A DNA stretch of 17,941 nucleotides, taken from NCBI GenBank assembly GCA_002493305.1, contig DKYJ01000055.1, forward strand, positions 1-17,941, written 5' to 3'. Each line of letters starts with the position of its first letter. The stretch's first letter is position 1. Positions 13,562 to 17,941 of this stretch are shown here, one piece after another. Both the position numbers and the translations under genes were made by a program. The DNA comes from Clostridiales bacterium UBA7103 (lineage in GTDB: Bacteria; Bacillota; Clostridia; Oscillospirales; Oscillospiraceae). A model generated the notes under the pieces. That model was not told the DNA's origin. It saw only the letters and a program-made list of their open reading frames with translations, and searched no databases.

Positions 13562-14458
13562 ATGTCGTTTTCATCTGACGCCAAGGCAGAGCTCTGCCAG
13601 CAAAAGATAGACAGAAAATGCTGCGCCGTGGCGGAGTGCTATGGCGTGCTGCTCTATTGCAGCGCCTTTTCTGCCAGAGAGCTGCGCATAATCACCGCGA
13701 GCCCGGATTTTGCCCAGCGCCTGCCCCGGCTTTTCAAGCGAGCCTTCGGCCTGAGCTTTGACGAGCCTCCAAAGGAGGGCAGCGGCAAAAAAAGCCTTGT
13801 TATCCGGGACAGGGACAAGCTCTCACGCATTTTTTCCGCCTTCGGGGAGGATATGGACAGCAGCCTCACCCACCACCTCAACTATGTCGTTGTGGAGGAG
13901 GACTGCTGTCGCACGGCCTTTGTCCGCGGCGCGTTTTTGGCCGGGGGCAGCGTCACCGACCCGGAGAAAAATTACCATCTGGAGCTTGCCACTGCCCATC
14001 ACAGCGTCAGCCGTGAGGCATACTCTCTGCTGCTGGATATGGGCTTTTCGCCCAAGGAGACGATGCGAGGGGCAAATTCCCTGCTGTATTTCAAAAAGGC
14101 GGACGCAATCGCCGATTTCTTTACAAAGCTCGGCGCGCCGGTGACGGCCATGAACATCATGACCGCCAAGGTAGATAAAGAGATGCGCAACACTGTCACC
14201 CGCCAGATAAACTGCGATTCCGCCAACGCCGACAAGACCGTTGCCGCGGCTCAGGAGCAGCTTGAGGCCATCCGCCGCATCGCCGGGGAATACGGCTTGG
14301 ACGCTCTGCCCGAACAGCTCAAGCAGGCGGCGCTGCTGCGCATAACCAATCCCGAGGCGAGCCTTGCCGACCTTGCGCGGCTTTCATATCCACCGGTGAC
14401 AAAAAGCTGCCTGTCACACAGGCTTAAAAAAATCATGAGTTTCAGACCCGAGGAGTAA
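13562..14458 (+). CDS. whiA: WhiA family DNA-binding regulator
   Basis: WhiA is a conserved Gram-positive DNA-binding protein. It is needed for sporulation septation in Streptomyces and affects cell division and chromosome segregation in Bacillus. The 298-residue protein has an N-terminal domain like a degenerate LAGLIDADG homing endonuclease, with FVRGAFLAGGSVTDPEKNYHLE near residues 120-141 but without nuclease residues expected to act. Its C-terminal helix-turn-helix part (about 225-295) includes NCDSANADKTVAAA and LADLARLSYPPVTKSCLSHRLKKI. An AAGGAGAA site lies just before the ATG. The gene sits 9 bases after rapZ and 3 bases before dnaE. The yvcK gene often found between rapZ and whiA is absent here. 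Confidence 0.96.
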   Translation: MSFSSDAKAELCQQKIDRKCCAVAECYGVLLYCSAFSARELRIITASPDFAQRLPRLFKRAFGLSFDEPPKEGSGKKSLVIRDRDKLSRIFSAFGEDMDSSLTHHLNYVVVEEDCCRTAFVRGAFLAGGSVTDPEKNYHLELATAHHSVSREAYSLLLDMGFSPKETMRGANSLLYFKKADAIADFFTKLGAPVTAMNIMTAKVDKEMRNTVTRQINCDSANADKTVAAAQEQLEAIRRIAGEYGLDALPEQLKQAALLRITNPEASLADLARLSYPPVTKSCLSHRLKKIMSFRPEE

Positions 14459-14461
14459 GCT

Positions 14462-17400
14462 ATGGCCTTTGTTCATCTTCATGTGCATACTGAATATTCG
14501 CTGCTTGACGGCGCCTGCCGGGTGAAGCAGCTTGCAAAACGCGCCAAAGAACTGGGGCAGCAGGCTGTCGCCGTCACCGACCATGGGGTCATGTACGGCG
14601 CGGTGGAGTTTTACCGCGCCTGTAAGGCTGAGGGGGTCAAGCCCATCATCGGCTGCGAGGTGTACGTGGCCCCCCGGAGCATGAGCAGCAAGGAGCACGG
14701 CGTGGATAATAATTACTCCCACCTTATCCTTCTCTGCAAGAACGAGACGGGCTATCGCAACCTCTGCTACATGGTCAGCGCCGCCTTTACCGAGGGCTTT
14801 TATATCAAGCCCCGCATAGACTGGGAACTGCTCCACCGGCACAGCGAGGGACTTATCTGCCTGTCGGGCTGCCTTGCCGGGGCTATTGCACAGCTTGTCG
14901 TGCGCGGGGATCATGAGGCCGCCAAGGCCAAGGCTCTTGAGCTGCGGGAGCTTTTTGGGGAGGACTTCTTCCTTGAAATTCAGGATCACGGCATCCCCGA
15001 GGAGCGGCAGGCGGCGGAGGGGATCATCCGCATCCATCATGAGACGGGCATACCCCTTGTTGTCACCAATGACGCGCACTATATAAACAAAGAGGACGCG
15101 TATTATCAGGACGTGCTTATGTGCATACAGACCGGCAAAACCGTGGACGAGCCGAACCGCATGCGCTTTGAGACGCAGGAGCTGTATCTCAAGACCGAGG
15201 ACGAGATGCGCGCGCTCTATCCCGACTGTCAGGACGCGGCGGACAATACCACCCTTATTGCCGACCGGTGCGGCTATGATTTTGAGTTCGGGCACTATCA
15301 TCTGCCGCGCTTCAAGCTCCCGCAGGGCGAGAGCGACAGCTTTGAGTATCTTCAAAAGCTCTGCGAAAAGGGCTTTGCCGAGCGTTACCCGGATAGCCCC
15401 GAGGTGCATAAGCAGCTTGAATATGAGCTTAATATGATCCGCCAGATGGGCTTTGTGGACTATTTTCTCATCGTCTCGGATTTCATCGGCTATGCCAAGG
15501 GGCAGGGTATCCCGGTCGGCCCCGGACGCGGCAGCGCGGCGGGCAGTGTTGTGTCCTACTGCCTGCATATAACCGATGTCGACCCCATAAAATATAACCT
15601 CTTTTTTGAGCGCTTTCTAAACCCCGAGCGCGTGTCCATGCCGGATATCGACGTGGACTTCTGCGTCAACCGCCGGGGCGAGGTCATCGACTATGTGAAC
15701 AGGCTCTATGGAAATGACCATGTGGCGCAGATAGTCACCTTCGGCACGATGGCGGCGCGAAACGCCGTGCGCGATGTGGGCAGGGCGCTGGCCGTCAGCT
15801 ATGGAGAGACTGACTCCGTGGCAAAGCAGATACCCTCCGGGCCGGGGGCGCTGAACATCACCATCGAGGAAGCCTTGCAGCTGTCAAAGCCCCTGCGCGA
15901 GCTGTACGAGGGCGATGAAAAGCTCAAGCACCTTATAGATGTGGCCAAGGCGCTGGAGGGTATGCCCCGCCACGCCTCCACCCATGCCGCCGGCGTCGTT
16001 ATCACCGAAAGGCCGGTGTATGAGTATGTGCCGCTGGCGAAGAATGATGAGTCTGTTGTCTGCCAGTACACCATGACTACCCTTGAGGAGCTGGGCCTGC
16101 TGAAGATGGACTTTCTCGGCCTGCGAAATCTCACCGTGCTTGAGGACGCGGCGAAGCTTGTCCGCCGCCGTGAGCCGGAGTTCTCCGTTGACAGGATACC
16201 AGAGGATGACGCCGCCGTGTTTGACATGATTTCCGAGGGGCACACCTGCGGTGTGTTCCAGCTTGAAAGCACGGGCATGACCTCTGTGTGTCTGGGGCTA
16301 AGACCCAAGAGTATTGAGGATATCACCGCCGTCATAGCTCTGTATCGCCCCGGCCCCATGGACAGCATACCCAGGTTTATCGAATATTCCAACCACCCGG
16401 AGCGCATAAAATACAAGCACCCACTGCTAAAGCCAATTCTGGAGGTCACCTACGGCTGCATCGTCTATCAGGAGCAGGTGATCCAGATTTTCCGCTCTCT
16501 CGCGGGCTTCTCGCTGGGTCAGGCGGATATGATCCGCCGCGCCATGAGCAAGAAAAAGCACGCTGTTATTGACGCAGAGCGGGTGGCCTTTATCCACGGC
16601 GACGAGAGCCGCGGAATCGCGGGGGCACTTAAAAACGGCGTGAGCGAGGACGTTGCCAACAGCATATACGACGAGATACTGGATTTTGCCAGCTATGCCT
16701 TCAACAAGGCCCACGCTGTGTGCTACGCGGTTGTGGCCTACCGCACGGGGTACATGAAGCGCCGCTATCCCAGAGAGTATATGGCGTCGCTCTTGACCTC
16801 GGTGCTGGACAACAGCGGTAAGGTCGCTGAGTATATCGCTGAGTGCCGGGATATGGGCATCAAGCTCCTGCCCCCGGATGTAAACGAATCCGAGGCGGAC
16901 TTCACCGTGGCCGGCGAGAACCTGCGCTTTGGCCTGGTGGCGATAAAGGGTCTGGGCCGCAGCGCCGTCAGCGAGCTTGTGCAGGAGCGGGAGGAAAACG
17001 GCGCGTTCACGGATTTTGAGGACTTCTGCCGCCGTATGTACGGCAAAGAGCTCAACCGCCGTGCTGTTGAAAATCTTATCCGCAGCGGCGCGTTTGACAG
17101 CATGGGCTATAAGCGCAAGGCGCTCATGCAGATCTGCGGCCCGGTGCTTGAAAATGTCAGCCGCAGCGAGAAGGAGAACATCTCCGGCCAGTTTGATCTC
17201 TTCGGCGGCGGGCTTGACGAAAGCCCCGCCCCCGCGAAGATCACCGTTCCCGATGTGGAGGAGTACAGCGCGCAGGAAAAAATGCAGATGGAGAAGGAGA
17301 CTACCGGCCTCTATCTCACCGGCCACCCCATGGATCAGTATAAGGACGCGGCGCGCCGGGCAGGCGCAGTTTCTGTCGGCGCTGTAATGAACGATTTTGC

Positions 17401-17929
17401 CGCCGAGGACGGGCCGCGCAGCTTCTCTGACGGGCAGTATGTGACCCTCGCCGGGGTCGTCGCCTCCATAAGAACGCGCACCACCAAGAACAACTCCCTC
17501 ATGAGCTATGTCCAGCTTGAAGACGACACTGGTACGATGGAGCTTGTGGTGTTCCAGCGCGCGCTGGATAACGGCGGCGGGTATCTTGCGGAGAATAACG
17601 CTGTTATCGTCCGCGGGCGCATCTCTGCGAGAGATGAAAAAGAGCCTCAGCTCACGGTGGACACTATTCGCCCCATCAGTGACCTTAACGCCCCGGCGTC
17701 CTCCGCGCCTCCCCCTCCTGCACAGAAGCTCTGGGTCAAGCTCCCCAGCCTGAGCGATCCCCGGCTCAAGCGCATTGAGCTTATCCTCACCATGTTCCCC
17801 GGCAACAACCAGCTCATTATCTACGGTGAGCAGGAGAAAAAGCGCGTCGGCTCCCCCTGTCTTATCCACGAGGGGCTGATTTTAGAGCTTGAGGAAATGC
17901 TCGGCAAGGAAAATGTCATTGTAAAATAA
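14462..17929 (+). CDS. dnaE: DNA polymerase III subunit alpha (DnaE type)
   Basis: This is a full-length 1155-residue replicative polymerase alpha subunit. The N-terminal PHP domain (about 4-207) keeps its metal-type residues: H7, H9, D16, D40/H41, E66, H87, D175/H176 and the NDAHY motif (D204, H206), so proofreading or phosphatase activity may be retained. The polymerase centre has PDIDVDF (394-400, with Asp 395, 397 and 399 and the catalytic pair among them) and D550 in LLKMDFLGLRNL. A helix-hairpin-helix region lies near 820-860 and an OB fold near 990-1070. It is the last gene seen in the operon and starts 3 bases after whiA. Clostridia usually also carry PolC; it is not in this window. 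Confidence 0.97.
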   Translation: MAFVHLHVHTEYSLLDGACRVKQLAKRAKELGQQAVAVTDHGVMYGAVEFYRACKAEGVKPIIGCEVYVAPRSMSSKEHGVDNNYSHLILLCKNETGYRNLCYMVSAAFTEGFYIKPRIDWELLHRHSEGLICLSGCLAGAIAQLVVRGDHEAAKAKALELRELFGEDFFLEIQDHGIPEERQAAEGIIRIHHETGIPLVVTNDAHYINKEDAYYQDVLMCIQTGKTVDEPNRMRFETQELYLKTEDEMRALYPDCQDAADNTTLIADRCGYDFEFGHYHLPRFKLPQGESDSFEYLQKLCEKGFAERYPDSPEVHKQLEYELNMIRQMGFVDYFLIVSDFIGYAKGQGIPVGPGRGSAAGSVVSYCLHITDVDPIKYNLFFERFLNPERVSMPDIDVDFCVNRRGEVIDYVNRLYGNDHVAQIVTFGTMAARNAVRDVGRALAVSYGETDSVAKQIPSGPGALNITIEEALQLSKPLRELYEGDEKLKHLIDVAKALEGMPRHASTHAAGVVITERPVYEYVPLAKNDESVVCQYTMTTLEELGLLKMDFLGLRNLTVLEDAAKLVRRREPEFSVDRIPEDDAAVFDMISEGHTCGVFQLESTGMTSVCLGLRPKSIEDITAVIALYRPGPMDSIPRFIEYSNHPERIKYKHPLLKPILEVTYGCIVYQEQVIQIFRSLAGFSLGQADMIRRAMSKKKHAVIDAERVAFIHGDESRGIAGALKNGVSEDVANSIYDEILDFASYAFNKAHAVCYAVVAYRTGYMKRRYPREYMASLLTSVLDNSGKVAEYIAECRDMGIKLLPPDVNESEADFTVAGENLRFGLVAIKGLGRSAVSELVQEREENGAFTDFEDFCRRMYGKELNRRAVENLIRSGAFDSMGYKRKALMQICGPVLENVSRSEKENISGQFDLFGGGLDESPAPAKITVPDVEEYSAQEKMQMEKETTGLYLTGHPMDQYKDAARRAGAVSVGAVMNDFAAEDGPRSFSDGQYVTLAGVVASIRTRTTKNNSLMSYVQLEDDTGTMELVVFQRALDNGGGYLAENNAVIVRGRISARDEKEPQLTVDTIRPISDLNAPASSAPPPPAQKLWVKLPSLSDPRLKRIELILTMFPGNNQLIIYGEQEKKRVGSPCLIHEGLILELEEMLGKENVIVK

Positions 17930-17941
17930 ATCAAGCCCTCC

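Noticed and set aside
16427..17869. Open frame of 480 codons antisense to dnaE
   Set aside because: dnaE is unmistakable on the plus strand. The antisense frame has a composition typical of reversed GC-rich codons and no recognisable motif.

Overview
The window looks like a chromosomal segment of a moderately GC-rich Clostridia-type Firmicute; an Oscillospiraceae/Ruminococcaceae-like gut anaerobe is my best guess, from gene order and base composition only. Supporting signs are strong AGGAGG ribosome-binding sites, the gene order hprK-murB-rapZ-whiA-dnaE, sigma-A-type promoters with TG-extended -10 boxes, a guanine-class purine riboswitch, and a CxxC-type L28. It is mostly core genome. I found no mobile element, CRISPR array, phage gene or tRNA.

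Layout. (1) 1-200: a complete 5S rRNA followed by two intrinsic terminators in tandem, presumably the end of an rRNA operon. (2) 226-1965 (+): a small cluster with an SdpI/DUF1648 membrane protein, a metal-dependent cyclase (kynurenine formamidase family) and a pyridoxamine-phosphate-oxidase-fold flavoprotein, closed by a terminator. (3) 2017-4116 (+): a promoter with a possible operator, then a TetR-type regulator, an ABC ATPase and an ABC-2 permease whose ends overlap by 1 and 4 bases, a typical self-regulated exporter cassette. A bidirectional terminator separates it from the next, convergent block. (4) 10101 down to 4152 (-): a purine salvage and uptake block. Xanthine phosphoribosyltransferase (xpt) has its own promoter. 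It is followed by a promoter, a guanine-class riboswitch with a terminator, a BMP-family lipoprotein, a two-domain ABC ATPase and two permeases, resembling the guanosine/nucleoside importer NupNOPQ of Bacillus subtilis. (5) 10305-10493 (-): rpmB (ribosomal protein L28), divergent from (6) 10732-17929 (+): hprK-murB-rapZ-whiA-dnaE with gaps of only 3 to 13 bases, clearly an operon linking carbon regulation, cell-wall precursor synthesis, a P-loop adaptor, a sporulation/division-type regulator and the replicative polymerase.

How the parts work together. In block 4, high guanine should shut down import by terminating transcription just before the lipoprotein gene. xpt lies upstream of the riboswitch and escapes that control. 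Between the lipoprotein and ATPase genes lie three complementary arms that can form two mutually exclusive hairpins, one followed by a broken U-tract. This is the least explained structure in the window. I did not find a convincing new multi-gene system; the interest lies in the regulatory RNA of the purine block.
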